Source: Lysobacteraceae bacterium
GTDB taxonomy: Bacteria; Pseudomonadota; Gammaproteobacteria; Xanthomonadales; Rhodanobacteraceae
Assembly: GCA_004143945.1 (NCBI GenBank)
Contig: SEHB01000005.1
Location: 1-64,000, forward strand
Reading direction: 5' to 3'
DNA: 64,000 bases
Part shown: positions 40,901-51,046 of the stretch, piece after piece
How the letters are laid out: each line of letters opens with the position of its first letter
Numbering within the stretch: the stretch's first letter is position 1
Position numbers and translations under genes: made by a program
The notes under the pieces: model-generated
Databases searched by the model: none
Seen by the model: only the letters and a program-made list of their open reading frames with translations
What the model was told of the DNA's origin: nothing

Positions 40901-41448
40901 TCGACAAGCACTACAAGCCACCCGCACGCGAGGGCCGGCAGCGCTTCGCGGACATGCAGTCGTTCGCGCTGGCCGGATCGGTGGTTGCGTTGCGCAAGCA
41001 GGGCGACAACCGCGCATTCGTCACCGTCGAGGATGGCTCCGGCCGGTTCGAGGCGGTGCTCTACCGCGAGACCTGGATCGAGTACGGCCCGCTGCTCACG
41101 CGCGATGCGATCCTCGTGTTCGAAGGCGGACTGGGACTCGACGACTTCTCGGGCGGCTTCCAGTTGCGCGTGCAGCAGGTGTCGACGATCGAGGCGGCCT
41201 GCGAGCGTCGCGCGCGCCTCGTGCGGCTGCGGCTGAACGGCGTCGACGACGCGTTCGTCGCGCGCCTGCACGGCGCACTCGCCGGACACCGTGGCGGCAA
41301 CACGGCGGTGCGGCTCGTCTATCACAACGCCCGCGGTCGCGCCGAACTCGAACTCGGGGCGGACTGGCGCGTGCGCGCAAGTCCCGCGTTGCGCGACAGC
41401 CTGCGCTCGCTCGAAGGCGTGGTGTCCGCCGAGATCGTGTTCGGCTGA
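37930..41448 (+). CDS. dnaE: DNA polymerase III alpha subunit
   Basis: A 1172-residue replicative polymerase. The N-terminal PHP domain starts FVHLHVHSEFSLTDSTIRVG. The palm contains GPGRGSGAGSLVAYAL and the catalytic aspartates in MPDFDVDFCMDKRDR. KHAGGVVIAPGPL follows. The clamp-binding peptide is QNDMFGAAMP, and an OB-fold ends the protein. Around residues 583-593 a family A heptamer array (39681-39708) is translated in frame as GMGNRESGM between the conserved WAVKAIN and LDIMAIPLDD. Compared from memory with E. coli, this makes the loop about nine residues longer. Start ATG at 37930; a GTG two codons earlier is possible. Confidence 0.97.
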   Translation: MPPGFVHLHVHSEFSLTDSTIRVGELVEACARGDMPAVALTDQANLFALVKFQKAAEAAGVKPIAGCDLWLADPEERGRPQRLVVLCQDRRGYLNLSRLLSRAYAENRHGDHALVDPAWFEDAHEGLVVLAGQDSDVGRLLLAGRDDAARARARWWSARFADRYYLEVTRVRRPQEDAFLAAALELGALLDLPLLASNDVRFLAREDFEAHEARVCIHAGRVLADPKRPREYTPEQYLKSPREMAEVFEDLPELLENTVELAKRCNFELEFGTYHLPDFPVPAGHTLDSHIRAQSHAGLARRLAAHAPAPGFVREDYVRRLDTELDVIMQMGFPGYFLIVADFINWAKSNDIPVGPGRGSGAGSLVAYALGITDLDPLRYGLLFERFLNPERVSMPDFDVDFCMDKRDRVIDYVSRTYGRDRVSQIITYGTMAAKAVLRDTGRVLGMPYGQVDRIAKLLPKMPLDLSLEDALGRSEKARREPDRVVAEFRTLYDTDDEARELVDLALKLEDLTRNAGKHAGGVVIAPGPLHEYAPLYSEGGDGVVTQYDKDDVEAVGLVKFDFLGLRTLTIIDWAVKAINSRKPGMGNRESGMVDAEAALDIMAIPLDDPAVFDLLKKARTVAVFQFESRGMQGALKDARPDRFEDIIALGALYRPGPMDLIPSFCARKLGREPIEYPDPRVEPVLKETYGIMVYQEQVMQMAQIVGGYTFGGADLLRRAMGKKKAEEMARHRAIFRDGAAKNGVSEAKADAVFDLMEKFAGYGFNKSHAAAYALVSYQTAWLKAHHPAHFMAAVLSSDMDSTDKVVNFLGEARALGLEVLPPAINASIYMFEATDAKTIRYGLGAVKGVGRGAVENIVDARRDGAFTDLADFCRRVDPTRLNKRVFEALILSGSLDALAPNRASLMAQLPEAMRAAEQQARDAQAGQNDMFGAAMPTAASTLALPQVDEWPIAQRLAGERDTLGHYLSGHPTDAWRDLLTPVTTCAIGDIDKHYKPPAREGRQRFADMQSFALAGSVVALRKQGDNRAFVTVEDGSGRFEAVLYRETWIEYGPLLTRDAILVFEGGLGLDDFSGGFQLRVQQVSTIEAACERRARLVRLRLNGVDDAFVARLHGALAGHRGGNTAVRLVYHNARGRAELELGADWRVRASPALRDSLRSLEGVVSAEIVFG
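39681..39708. repeat. Single-arm heptamer array, family A, inside dnaE
   Basis: Four units GGGAATG, GGGAATC, GGGAATC, GGGAATG with no inverted partner nearby. It is read in frame by dnaE as P-G-M-G-N-R-E-S-G-M-V. It contains four G runs with loops of three or four bases, a canonical G-quadruplex motif on the coding strand. Confidence 0.9.
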
Positions 41449-41592
41449 GCCGCGACATCCGTGGCGGCGCTCGCGATTCGGCCGATCGGCTCATGCCGGG
41501 TCCGCCCGTGGACGGATCATGCAGCGGACGGACTTGCCTAGACTCTGGGGTTTGCGCCGCCTCTTGCGGCGCTCCGCCCCGGGGAACACCAC

Positions 41593-43548
41593 GTGACGCC
41601 GACCTTGCTGCGCAGCGCGATCGCTGCCGTCCTTTCCGTCGCGGCCTGCGCCGCGGTCCCCGTGCATGCGGCCGACGCCGGTGCCGATCCCGAGGCGGAG
41701 GCCGCCGTCGATGCCGCGTCGCCCGACGCCGCCCCCGACGGCGGCTCGACCTGGGTCGGCGAAGCGGTGACCGTGACCGCGAAGGGCACCGCGGCCGACT
41801 GGCCCTCCGCGCTCGCGACCGAAACCCTGACGTACCAGGACGCGATCGCCGCGCCGCAGGATTTCCAGGACCTCATCACGCGCGTGCCAGGCGTCGGTGC
41901 GACCGGTCAGAACGGCCTGTTCGAGACGTTCTCGATCCGCGGCAGCGGCGCCAACGGCATCCTGATCCTCGTCGGCGGCATGCCGGTGACCGCGCAGCGG
42001 CGCGCGGGCGTGCCCGTCGCGTTCGTCGAACCGGCGCTGCTCGGCGACCTCAGCGTCACGCGCGGCCCCGCCGTCGTGCATTACGGCCCCGGTGCGCTCG
42101 GCGGCGCGATCTCGATCGAGCCGCGCTGGTTCGATGCGCCGTTCGTGTCGGCCGGCTACGCGACGGGCGGCGATGAAACCATGCTCGCCGCCGGCATCGG
42201 CTCCGAACACGTGTCGATCGGCGTCGCGCGCCATCGCGCCGGCGACAGCGAATCCGCCGACGGCGTGCCGCTCAACACGAGCTTCGAACGCGAGAGCGCG
42301 ACGCTGCAGTTCCGCAGCCGGCTCGGCGAGTTCGATCTCGATGGCCTGCTGATCCCGTCGCGCACCGAGAACATCGGCAAGTCCAACAGCCGCTATCCGA
42401 CGCGCGACACCACCTATCCCGAAGACACGCACACGCTCGGCCGCCTGCGCGTGCGCCACGAGGGCGGCTTCGAGGCGAGCGTGCACGCGCACGACCAGTA
42501 CCTCGGCACCTGGAACCAGCGTCCGGGTTCGCCCGACACGTTCGCCGCGGTGCAGAGCCTGGACATCGGCGCGACCGTGCAGCAGACGTTCGAACTCGGC
42601 GCCGTGAGCACCAACATCGGACTCGAGTACCTCGGACGCAAGGACGTCACCGCGTACGACGCGTCCGGCTCGGTCAACAACCGCGAGTACAGCCTCTACA
42701 ACGCGAGCGAGGACGGCTGGTCCGCGTTCGCGATCGGCGATTGGCAGCTCGCGCCGCAGTGGGCGCTGGAATTCGGCGGACGCTGGTCCACGATCGACCA
42801 GGACCACGAAGCGGCGACGCTCGATGACTCCGACAGCGCGTTCTCCGCGGGCGCGGTGTGGACGCCGACGGATGCGAGTCGCTGGACCCTGAGCCTGTCG
42901 TCGGGCTACCGCTTCGCGACACTCGAAGAGCGCTTCTACAGCGGCGTGACCGCGCAGGGCGAGGTGGTCGGCAATCCCGACCTCGCGTCCGAGCATTCGC
43001 TCGGCGTCGACCTCGGCTACGCCTGGCATGCGGGCGACTGGGGCACCGAGGTGCATGTCTGGCGCAACGACGTCGACGACCTGATCCAGCTCATCGACCT
43101 CGCGCCCGACGTCAACGGCTACGCGAACGTCGGCGAGGCCGAACTCTGGGGCGCGGAGGCGGCGCTCGGCTGGACGCCGCTCGACGGCCTCGCGTTGCGT
43201 GGCAGCCTCGCGCTCGTGCGCGGCGAAGACACGCTGACCGGCGACCCGCTCTACGGCATCCCGCCGGTCACGGCCGAGCTCGAGGCGAAGTACGACTTCT
43301 CCGACTTCACGATCGGCGCGCGCTACAGCCATCGCTGGAAGATGGACCGCCCGGGCTTCGAGGAAGTCGGGCGCGATGCGGTCGACCTCGTCGATGCGGA
43401 CCTGCGCTACCGCCTCCATCCATCGCTCGACCTGCAGTTCTACGTGCGCAACCTGTTCGACGAGGACTACTACGCGACCGCCGACGAGCTCTCGACGTTC
43501 GGGCAGGAGCGCTCGGTCGGCGTGAACGTCGTCTGGACCCTGCGCTGA
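41593..43548 (+). CDS. TonB-dependent outer-membrane receptor
   Basis: A 651-residue exported receptor. A signal peptide ends PVHAAD (about 28). A putative TonB box GEAVTVTA is near residue 55. The plug domain (about 60-165) contains LITRVPGVGATGQNGLFETF, SIRGSGANGILILVGGMPV and LSVTRGPAVVHYGPGALGGA. The 22-strand barrel runs to the end, with DLQFYVRNLFDEDYYATADE near the C-terminus as in Fe/siderophore and cobalamin-type receptors. The last residues are VVWTLR rather than a terminal Phe. The start is GTG with GGGGA upstream. Its ligand is unknown. It stands between dnaE and accA, normally neighbours. Confidence 0.9.
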   Translation: MTPTLLRSAIAAVLSVAACAAVPVHAADAGADPEAEAAVDAASPDAAPDGGSTWVGEAVTVTAKGTAADWPSALATETLTYQDAIAAPQDFQDLITRVPGVGATGQNGLFETFSIRGSGANGILILVGGMPVTAQRRAGVPVAFVEPALLGDLSVTRGPAVVHYGPGALGGAISIEPRWFDAPFVSAGYATGGDETMLAAGIGSEHVSIGVARHRAGDSESADGVPLNTSFERESATLQFRSRLGEFDLDGLLIPSRTENIGKSNSRYPTRDTTYPEDTHTLGRLRVRHEGGFEASVHAHDQYLGTWNQRPGSPDTFAAVQSLDIGATVQQTFELGAVSTNIGLEYLGRKDVTAYDASGSVNNREYSLYNASEDGWSAFAIGDWQLAPQWALEFGGRWSTIDQDHEAATLDDSDSAFSAGAVWTPTDASRWTLSLSSGYRFATLEERFYSGVTAQGEVVGNPDLASEHSLGVDLGYAWHAGDWGTEVHVWRNDVDDLIQLIDLAPDVNGYANVGEAELWGAEAALGWTPLDGLALRGSLALVRGEDTLTGDPLYGIPPVTAELEAKYDFSDFTIGARYSHRWKMDRPGFEEVGRDAVDLVDADLRYRLHPSLDLQFYVRNLFDEDYYATADELSTFGQERSVGVNVVWTLR

Positions 43549-43639
43549 CATCGCGGCGCCGGTTCGCCGGCAGGCCATGGCCGCGGAACTCGCGGCGCGT
43601 GGACGGGTCCATGCGGTACCCCCGCCCAGGAGCACGCCG

Positions 43640-44305
43640 ATGCGGAAATGGTCGAAGGCTCACCGCACGCTGTTCGCCTTCCTCGTCTGCCTCGGCGTGT
43701 TCCGCACCGCGGTGGCGGACTGGAACCCGGTGCCGACTGCTTCGATGCGCCCCACGATCCTCGAGGGCGACGTGGTGCTCGTGGATCGGCTCGCCTACGA
43801 CCTCAAGCTGCCGCTGACCGACATCCGCCTGCTGCACCTCGGCGATCCGCACCGCGGCGACATCGTCACGTTCTCCTCGCCGCGCGACGGCACGCGCCTG
43901 ATCAAGCGCATCGTCGCGGTCCCGGGCGACACGGTCGAGGTGCGCGACGACGTGCTGCACGTCAACGGCGTGGCGTCGACGTACGCGCAGCCGCGCGTCA
44001 TCGACGAACCGCTCGGCGGCGGACGCGTCGCAGCGGCGGTGCGCGCGACGGAGCGCAGCGCCGGCGACGCGCGCGAGGTGCAGTTCCTGCCGCGCGCCGC
44101 ACGTCGCGATTTCGGACCGATCACGCTCGCGGCCGATCGCTACTTCATGCTCGGGGACAATCGCGACAACAGCGAGGACTCGCGCTACATCGGCCCGGTC
44201 CCGCGCGAACGGCTGATCGGTCGCGCGCACCGATTGCTGGTGTCGGCCGACATCCTCGATCGGTGGCAGCCCCGCCCCGGGCGTTTCGGCATGGCCCTGG
44301 ACTGA
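43640..44305 (+). CDS. lepB: Signal peptidase I (S26 family), short form
   Basis: A 221-residue inner-membrane protease with one N-terminal membrane segment (about 10-27). The catalytic Ser is in PVPTASMRPTILEGDVVLVD, and the catalytic Lys is in TRLIKRIVAVPGDTVEVRDD. The conserved GDNRDNSEDSRYIGPVP follows. It is shorter than the usual two-helix LepB of gammaproteobacteria, so it may be a second, specialised enzyme rather than the housekeeping copy. The start ATG has GGAG upstream. The gene symbol reflects the family, not proven orthology. Confidence 0.85.
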   Translation: MRKWSKAHRTLFAFLVCLGVFRTAVADWNPVPTASMRPTILEGDVVLVDRLAYDLKLPLTDIRLLHLGDPHRGDIVTFSSPRDGTRLIKRIVAVPGDTVEVRDDVLHVNGVASTYAQPRVIDEPLGGGRVAAAVRATERSAGDAREVQFLPRAARRDFGPITLAADRYFMLGDNRDNSEDSRYIGPVPRERLIGRAHRLLVSADILDRWQPRPGRFGMALD

Positions 44306-44337
44306 CGCGGCACGCGGCGTCGCGCGGCCAGCCGCGC

Positions 44338-44366
44338 CTGACCCGCCCTGCCCGAGCCGCTATACT
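44338..44366 (+). promoter_or_regulatory. Candidate accA promoter
   Basis: CTGACC at 44338-44343 and TATACT at 44361-44366 are separated by 17 bases, close to the sigma-70 consensus, and lie 42 bases upstream of the accA ATG. Confidence 0.6.
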
Positions 44367-44407
44367 TCGCCTCTTTGCGCCGCCCCCGCGGGCGCGAACG
44401 GTCGCGA

Positions 44408-45367
44408 ATGAACCCGAACTTCCTCGATTTCGAACAGCCGATCGCAGAACTGGACGCGAAGATCCAGGAACTGCGCCATGCGAGCCATGGCCAGGCGTTC
44501 AACATCGAGGACGAGGTCCGGACGCTGCAGGGCAAGCTCAAGACCAAGACGGCCGAGATCTTCCGCGCCCTCACGCCATGGCAGGTCGCGCAGCTTTCAC
44601 GCCATCCGGCCCGGCCCTACACGCTCGACTACCTCGGCGTGATCAGCGAGGAGTTCCACGAGCTCGCGGGCGACCGCACCTATGCGGACGACGCCGCGAT
44701 CGTCGGCGGCCTCGCGCGCATCGATGGACGCAGCGTCATGGTGATCGGCCACCAGAAGGGTCGCGACACCCGCTCCAAGGTCCGCCGCAACTTCGGCATG
44801 CCGCGTCCCGAGGGCTACCGCAAGGCGCTGCGCCTGATGCAGATGGCCGAGCGCTTCGGGCTGCCGATCCTGACCTTCATCGACACGCCGGGCGCGTACC
44901 CCGGCGTCGGCGCGGAGGAGCGCGGCCAGAGCGAGGCGATCGCGCGCAACCTGCTCGAGATGGCGCGGCTGCGCGTGCCGATCGTCTGCACCGTCGTCGG
45001 CGAAGGCGGCTCCGGCGGTGCGCTCGCGATCGGCGTCGGCGACGTGACCAACATGCTCGAGTACAGCACCTACTCGGTGATCACGCCCGAAGGCTGCGCC
45101 TCGATCCTCTGGAAGACCGCCGAGCGCGCGAAGGATGCGGCCGAAGCACTCGGCATGACCGCCCCGCGACTCAAGGAACTCGGCCTCGTCGACAAGATCG
45201 TGCGCGAGCCGCTTGGCGGCGCGCATCGAAACCCGCGCGGAATGGCCGTGCGGCTGAAAGCCGTTCTGCTGAATCAGCTCGACGAGCTCGCCGACATCGA
45301 CGCCGACACGCTGCTCGAACGACGCTACGAGCGCCTGCGCAGCTACGGCGCGCACTCGCAAGGCTGA
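44408..45367 (+). CDS. accA: Acetyl-CoA carboxylase carboxyltransferase alpha subunit
   Basis: A 319-residue subunit, the standard length. With AccD it transfers the carboxyl group from biotin to acetyl-CoA, the first step of fatty-acid synthesis. It starts [20 protein letters not shown]. The core has [58 protein letters not shown] and [20 protein letters not shown]. It is followed by inverted repeats and a convergent gene. Confidence 0.97.
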   Translation: MNPNFLDFEQPIAELDAKIQELRHASHGQAFNIEDEVRTLQGKLKTKTAEIFRALTPWQVAQLSRHPARPYTLDYLGVISEEFHELAGDRTYADDAAIVGGLARIDGRSVMVIGHQKGRDTRSKVRRNFGMPRPEGYRKALRLMQMAERFGLPILTFIDTPGAYPGVGAEERGQSEAIARNLLEMARLRVPIVCTVVGEGGSGGALAIGVGDVTNMLEYSTYSVITPEGCASILWKTAERAKDAAEALGMTAPRLKELGLVDKIVREPLGGAHRNPRGMAVRLKAVLLNQLDELADIDADTLLERRYERLRSYGAHSQG

Positions 45368-45398
45368 GCGCAGCGCGGCGGCGCTCGCCTCTTCGCGC

Positions 45399-45491
45399 CT
45401 CGGGAGCTCGCCCGGTGGGCGATCCGCGCTGGAAACCGTTCGTGCGAAGACACCGGATCACCGCGCACCGCCCACCGGATGCGCTCCTACA
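45399..45491. repeat. Inverted pair of 30-base elements, family E (TGTAGGAGCGCATCCGG type)
   Basis: The left arm at 45399-45428 and the reverse complement of 45462-45491 agree at about 23 of 30 positions and share CCGGTGGGCG. The element lies between the convergent accA and deiminase genes, and its right arm overlaps the TAG stop of the deiminase gene. A related but more diverged pair is at 62973-63048. Confidence 0.7.
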
Positions 45492-46650
45492 GGATCGGGT
45501 CGTCGGCGTCGTCGCGGAACAGCAGGTCGGGCACGTGCATCACGATGCAATGGATCGCGCCGGACATCCAGATGATGTCGCTGCAATCGACCGGCACGAT
45601 CACGTGATCGGGGAGCGCCGCCTCGTAGGTCGCGAGCGCCGCGGCGTTCTGGCTCGAATAGCCATCGAAACGGCAGATCAGCACGACGTTGTTCACGATG
45701 ACCGAATTCGTGTAGGTGAAATGCGTTCCCGAAGCACGCCAGCCGGGCGTGCGGTACACGGCGTAGCCGCGGCCCGCGAGTTCGAGCGCGGCGGCATCGG
45801 TCACGGTTTTCGGGACGCCGCCGCCCTGGGCCGCGTCGTACTCGCCGATCAGCACCTTGTGGTCCGCGAGCGGCAGCATCCACATGTCGATGTGCTGGGT
45901 CGAGTCGTAGCTCGCCGGGAACGGATCGAACAACGTGACCTCGAGCCCTTCCCACGCGCGGAAATCCGCGAGGATCTCCGGCTCGCCCACGCCCGGGTTC
46001 TCGTTCGAGATCAGTCGCGTCATGAACGCATCGCGATTGCGGAACAGGTGGAAATTGCCGCCACCGTGCACGAGCGGGATCTCGAAGATCGGCTCGTCCC
46101 ACTGCCCCGCGACCGCGAACGGCACGAGGTCGTCGTTGGGGCGCGGGCGGTTGTACGCGTGGTCGACGATCGCACGCGTGCCGCGGTGCTGCACGAAGCG
46201 CGGACCATAGTCGCGGATCCAGACGCTGTCGGACGCCGCGATCACGAAATGCACGTGCGCGAGGTCGGCGCCGCCCCCCTGCAGGACGTTGCGCGCCGAG
46301 TTCTCCTGCGCCGCCCCGTCGACGACGACCCAGACGTCCGACGGCGGATCGGCCGTCGTCAGCGGCACCACCATGGACGTGTGCAACGCATTGAAGTTGC
46401 CCCAGCGGATCATGATGCCCGCGTTGCCTTCGTATTCGGCGATCGCACGCAGCGGGCCTCCCGGAGGCGCGGCGCCGCGCGGGCGCTGCGGCAATGGCAC
46501 GCGTTCCGATGGCGCGAGGCCGCGCGGCAGCGGCGGCGGCGCGTCGTCGATGATCGTCGCGAGGTAGGCCTCGGGCGCGCGCGCAGGCGCGGCGAATGCG
46601 CCCGGGGCGAAAGCCACGGCGAACGCGACGGACAGGAACACGGTGCGCAT
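45487..46650 (-). CDS. Exported agmatine deiminase / peptidyl-arginine deiminase family protein
   Basis: A 387-residue protein of the Porphyromonas-type PAD family. Residues 1-21 form a signal peptide (ending GAFAAP). Catalytic residues expected of this guanidine-modifying fold are visible: [12 protein letters not shown] with Asp, the His-x-Asp in [12 protein letters not shown], and the Cys in [14 protein letters not shown] at the C-terminus. [10 protein letters not shown] is another family motif. Cytosolic agmatine deiminases lack a signal, so this one probably acts in the periplasm or outside. Substrate (agmatine, free arginine or protein arginine) is undetermined. Its stop is inside a repeat. 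Confidence 0.85.
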   Translation of the reverse strand: MRTVFLSVAFAVAFAPGAFAAPARAPEAYLATIIDDAPPPLPRGLAPSERVPLPQRPRGAAPPGGPLRAIAEYEGNAGIMIRWGNFNALHTSMVVPLTTADPPSDVWVVVDGAAQENSARNVLQGGGADLAHVHFVIAASDSVWIRDYGPRFVQHRGTRAIVDHAYNRPRPNDDLVPFAVAGQWDEPIFEIPLVHGGGNFHLFRNRDAFMTRLISNENPGVGEPEILADFRAWEGLEVTLFDPFPASYDSTQHIDMWMLPLADHKVLIGEYDAAQGGGVPKTVTDAAALELAGRGYAVYRTPGWRASGTHFTYTNSVIVNNVVLICRFDGYSSQNAAALATYEAALPDHVIVPVDCSDIIWMSGAIHCIVMHVPDLLFRDDADDPIL

Positions 46651-46790
46651 CCGGCAGGACTCCAGTCGTGGGGCGATCGCTTCAGCGCGCCGACGCGCGT
46701 GGACGGCGGCGCCGCTGCGCAGCGGAACGTCGGTGCTCGAGCGTGGCCGCCCGCATGCACCGGACCGAGCCGCTGCGCGCGGACACAGCG

Positions 46791-47093
46791 TCATTCGACG
46801 TCGAGCTCGAGGCCGCCGACGTAGCGTGCCACGAGGTTGTAGATCGCGGCTCCGATCACGCCCGCGATGAATCCGAATATGCCGTACATGATCGGGAAGA
46901 AGATCACCGCCCCGATGCCGCCGATCATGCCGAGCCCGAGCCCGGTGGCGCCTTCGCCGCCGGCTGCGCCCATGAGTCCCCCTGCCATCGACCCGAACAG
47001 CAGCATGAAGAGCCCCGCGAGCAGGCCGAACAGCGCCATCACGCAGGCCTGGATCACGCCGGCCTTCACCACCCCGATCCGCTTGATGATCAT
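46791..47093 (-). CDS. Small inner-membrane protein (DUF3566-like)
   Basis: A 100-residue protein starting [20 protein letters not shown], with two long hydrophobic segments (about 13-40 and 55-95) separated by a Gly-rich loop. The KRIGV start and two-helix layout resemble the DUF3566 transmembrane family. The ATG has GGAAGGG upstream. It is divergent from kbl across 150 bases. Function unknown. Confidence 0.7.
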   Translation of the reverse strand: MIIKRIGVVKAGVIQACVMALFGLLAGLFMLLFGSMAGGLMGAAGGEGATGLGLGMIGGIGAVIFFPIMYGIFGFIAGVIGAAIYNLVARYVGGLELDVE

Positions 47094-47243
47094 CACCCTT
47101 CCCCTCCCCGGTGGATGCGTCGCGCAGTCGCGCCGCTCGGCGAGCGTAGTCGCGCGGGTCCGGCCCTGCAAGGGCACGCGCCCGGGTTTCCGCGCCGCGC
47201 GCCGATCGACGACAATGGCGCACCCGCAGCCCGGAACATCCCC

Positions 47244-48440
<1,197 letters not shown>

Positions 48441-48446
48441 GCCGCG

Positions 48447-48690
48447 CTCGCGGGAAGGGCTTCAGAGTCCCGAGATCTGCGCTTGATCCATCGGGACTGA
48501 AGTCCCTCCCACAAGGCACCGGCTACCTGACTCGACAGCATCCGCAGCGCTGTGGTGGGAGGGGCTTCAGCCCCGAGCTCTTCGAACGAACCATCGGGAC
48601 TGAAGTCCCTCCCACAAGGCACCGGCTGACGGTGGCGACGGCACCGGCTGCCTTGTCGTGGGAGGCGCTTCAGCCCCGAGCGCCTTGCGC
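48447..48690. repeat. Cluster of five family D palindromes in alternating orientation
   Basis: Copies lie at about 48451-48472 (degenerate), 48491-48516, 48555-48582, 48594-48616 and 48657-48686. Forward copies read GTGGGAGGGGCTTCAGCCCC and reverse copies read TCGGGACTGAAGTCCCTCCC. An ACAAGGCACCGGCT linker recurs after the reverse copies. The block fills the 307-base gap between the convergent kbl and M3 peptidase genes; no gene is seen in it. Confidence 0.85.
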
Positions 48691-48747
48691 GCGGCGTCGG
48701 GGCGAACTCGTCACGGCACGGAGTTCCACCCGACGCATGCCGCTTCG

Positions 48748-50937
48748 TCAGTTCGCGACGCCGAGCCCGCGCCGCTCGAGCAGCGGCTCGATCTTCGGTT
48801 CGTGGCCCGCGAAGTCGATGAACAGCTGCGAGGCGTCCTTGCTGCCGCCACGCGACAGCAGCGTGCGACGGAAGCGGTCGCCGTTCTCGCGCTTGAGGCC
48901 ACCGTTCTGCTCGAACCACGCGACCGTGTTCGCGTCGAGCACCTCGGACCAGATGTAGGCGTAGTAGCCCGCGGCGTATCCGCCCATGATGTGGCTGAAG
49001 TACGGCGTGCGGTAGCGCGGCGGCACCGGTGCGTACGCAATGCCCGCGCGCTCGAGCGCGGCCGCTTCGAACGCCATCACGCCGTCGGCGGCCGGCACAT
49101 CCCGGGCACTGCCGATCTGATGCCAGGCCTGGTCGAGGATCGCGGCGCCGAGATACTCGGTGGTCTTGAAGCCCTGGTTGAACTGCGCACTCGCGAGCAC
49201 CTTGTCGAGCAGGGCTTGCGGCATCGGCGCGCCGGTCTGGTAGTGCTTGGCGTAGTTCGCGAGCACGCTCGGCCAGTCCGCCCACATCTCGTTGACCTGC
49301 GAGGGGAACTCGACGAAGTCGCGCGGCACCGCGGTGCCCGCGAATGTCGGGTACTCGACGTTCGAGAACATCCCGTGCAGCGCATGGCCGAACTCGTGGA
49401 ACATCGTGGTGACCTCGTCCCAGGTCAGCAGCGTCGGCTTGCCTTCCGACGGCTTGGGGATGTTGAGGTGGTTGGCGACCACCGGCTGCGTGCCGAGCAG
49501 GCGGTTCTGCGGAACGTACGCGTTCATCCACGCGCCACCGCGCTTGGACGGGCGCGCATACATGTCGGCGAGGAAGATCGACAGCTGCTTGCCGTCGGCG
49601 TCGAACACGTCGTAGACGAGCACGTCCGGATGGTAGACCGGCAGGTCCTTGCGCTCGCGGAACGAAAGCCCGTAAAGCTGGCCGGCCGCGAAGAACACGC
49701 CGTTCTCGAGCACGTTCTTCATCTCGAAGTAAGGCTTGAGCTGCGCCTCGTCGAACGAGAACTTCTGCTGGCGCACCTTCTCGCTGTAGTACGCCCAGTC
49801 CCAAGGCTCGAGGCGGAACGTCGGCTCGCCCTTCGCGGCCTGCTCGCGATCGATCATCGCCTGCAGGTCGGTCGCTTCGCGCTTCGCGTTGGCAACGGCC
49901 GCCGGCGCGAGCTTGCCGAGCATCGCATTGACCGCCGCGGGCGTCTTCGCGGTCTGGTTGCCGAGGCCGTACGACGCGTAATCGGGGAAGCCGAGCATCG
50001 CGGCGCGCTCGGTGCGCAGCTTGACCACCTGCGACACGATCGCGGTGTTGTCCCACTGGTTGCCACGGCTGTTGCGCACGACCGAGGCGCGATGCAGGCG
50101 CTCGCGCAGCGCGCGATTGGACAGGTACGCCTCGGGCGGCTGGCCGGTGGTGTTCTGCAGCGCGAGCACGTACTTGCCCTCGAGCTTGCGCGCCTTCGCA
50201 GCCTCGGCCGCGGCCGCGATCGCCTCGTCGGGCAGGCCGTCCAGCTCCTCGCGCGTGTCGACGATGATCGCGGAGTCGTTGACCTCGGCGAGCACGTTCT
50301 GGCTGAAGTCGGTGCCGAGCTTCGCGAGTTCGGCGTTGATCGCCTTCAGGCGTGCCTTGTCCGGATCGGAGAGCTTCGCACCTGCGCGGACGAAGTCGTC
50401 GTGGTAGCGCTCGACGAGGCGCACGCCCTCCGCATCGAGGCCGAGCGCGGCGCGACGCGCGTACAGCGATTCGATGCGTGCGAACAGTTTCGGGTCGAGG
50501 TTGATCGCATCCTGGTGCGCCGCGAACTTCGGCGAGTACTGCCCCTGCAGCTGCTTGCGCGCGTCGTTGGTGTCGGCGCCGGCGAGGCTCATGAACACCG
50601 TGACCGCGCGCCGCAGCGGCTGGCCGGACTTCTCGAGCGCGACGATCGTATTGTCGAAGTCCGGCGCGGCCGGATTGTTCGCGATCGCCTCGATCTCGAC
50701 GAGGTGCGCGGCCATGCCGCGATCGAAGGCGGGACCGAAATCACTGTCCTTGATCGCGTCGAACGGCGGGTACTGCAGCGGCAGCGTGCTCGGCGCGAGC
50801 AACGGATTGCCCGCCATGTCGGCGCTGGTCGTGCTGGCCGCCGCGGTCGCGTCGGTGCGCGTCGCCGGCGCACTGCAGGCGCCGAGCGCGAAGGTCGAGA
50901 GCGCGGAAGCGAGCGCGAGCGCGAGGGGGGTCTTCAT
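48748..50937 (-). CDS. M3-family peptidyl-dipeptidase (Dcp-like) lipoprotein
   Basis: A 729-residue zinc metallopeptidase. The zinc motif is in TTMFHEFGHALHGMFSNV, with the third ligand Glu downstream in FVEFPSQVNEMWADW. MGGYAAGYYAYIWSEVLDAN near the C-terminus is typical of Dcp. Unlike cytosolic Dcp it begins with a signal peptide and lipobox (STFALGACSAP, Cys about 21), so it is probably a periplasmic or outer-membrane-anchored enzyme that removes dipeptides from C-termini. Monocistronic, convergent with kbl. Confidence 0.92.
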   Translation of the reverse strand: MKTPLALALASALSTFALGACSAPATRTDATAAASTTSADMAGNPLLAPSTLPLQYPPFDAIKDSDFGPAFDRGMAAHLVEIEAIANNPAAPDFDNTIVALEKSGQPLRRAVTVFMSLAGADTNDARKQLQGQYSPKFAAHQDAINLDPKLFARIESLYARRAALGLDAEGVRLVERYHDDFVRAGAKLSDPDKARLKAINAELAKLGTDFSQNVLAEVNDSAIIVDTREELDGLPDEAIAAAAEAAKARKLEGKYVLALQNTTGQPPEAYLSNRALRERLHRASVVRNSRGNQWDNTAIVSQVVKLRTERAAMLGFPDYASYGLGNQTAKTPAAVNAMLGKLAPAAVANAKREATDLQAMIDREQAAKGEPTFRLEPWDWAYYSEKVRQQKFSFDEAQLKPYFEMKNVLENGVFFAAGQLYGLSFRERKDLPVYHPDVLVYDVFDADGKQLSIFLADMYARPSKRGGAWMNAYVPQNRLLGTQPVVANHLNIPKPSEGKPTLLTWDEVTTMFHEFGHALHGMFSNVEYPTFAGTAVPRDFVEFPSQVNEMWADWPSVLANYAKHYQTGAPMPQALLDKVLASAQFNQGFKTTEYLGAAILDQAWHQIGSARDVPAADGVMAFEAAALERAGIAYAPVPPRYRTPYFSHIMGGYAAGYYAYIWSEVLDANTVAWFEQNGGLKRENGDRFRRTLLSRGGSKDASQLFIDFAGHEPKIEPLLERRGLGVAN

Positions 50938-51046
50938 CGGGCGTTCCTGTTCGCGAGGGATCAGCCGAGCCTATCAAAATGGCGCCGTCGGTCCCCGTGA
51001 CGAAAGGCACGGGCGAGCTGCGGTGCTTGCGCGCAGTGGCGCTGCG

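Noticed and set aside
37897-41325. 1142-codon open frame on the minus strand
   Set aside because: Antisense to dnaE, with low-complexity His/Arg/Glu-rich translation and no motif.
43648-46824. 1058-codon open frame on the plus strand
   Set aside because: It crosses lepB and accA in another frame and the deiminase antisense; its composition is typical of a shadow frame.
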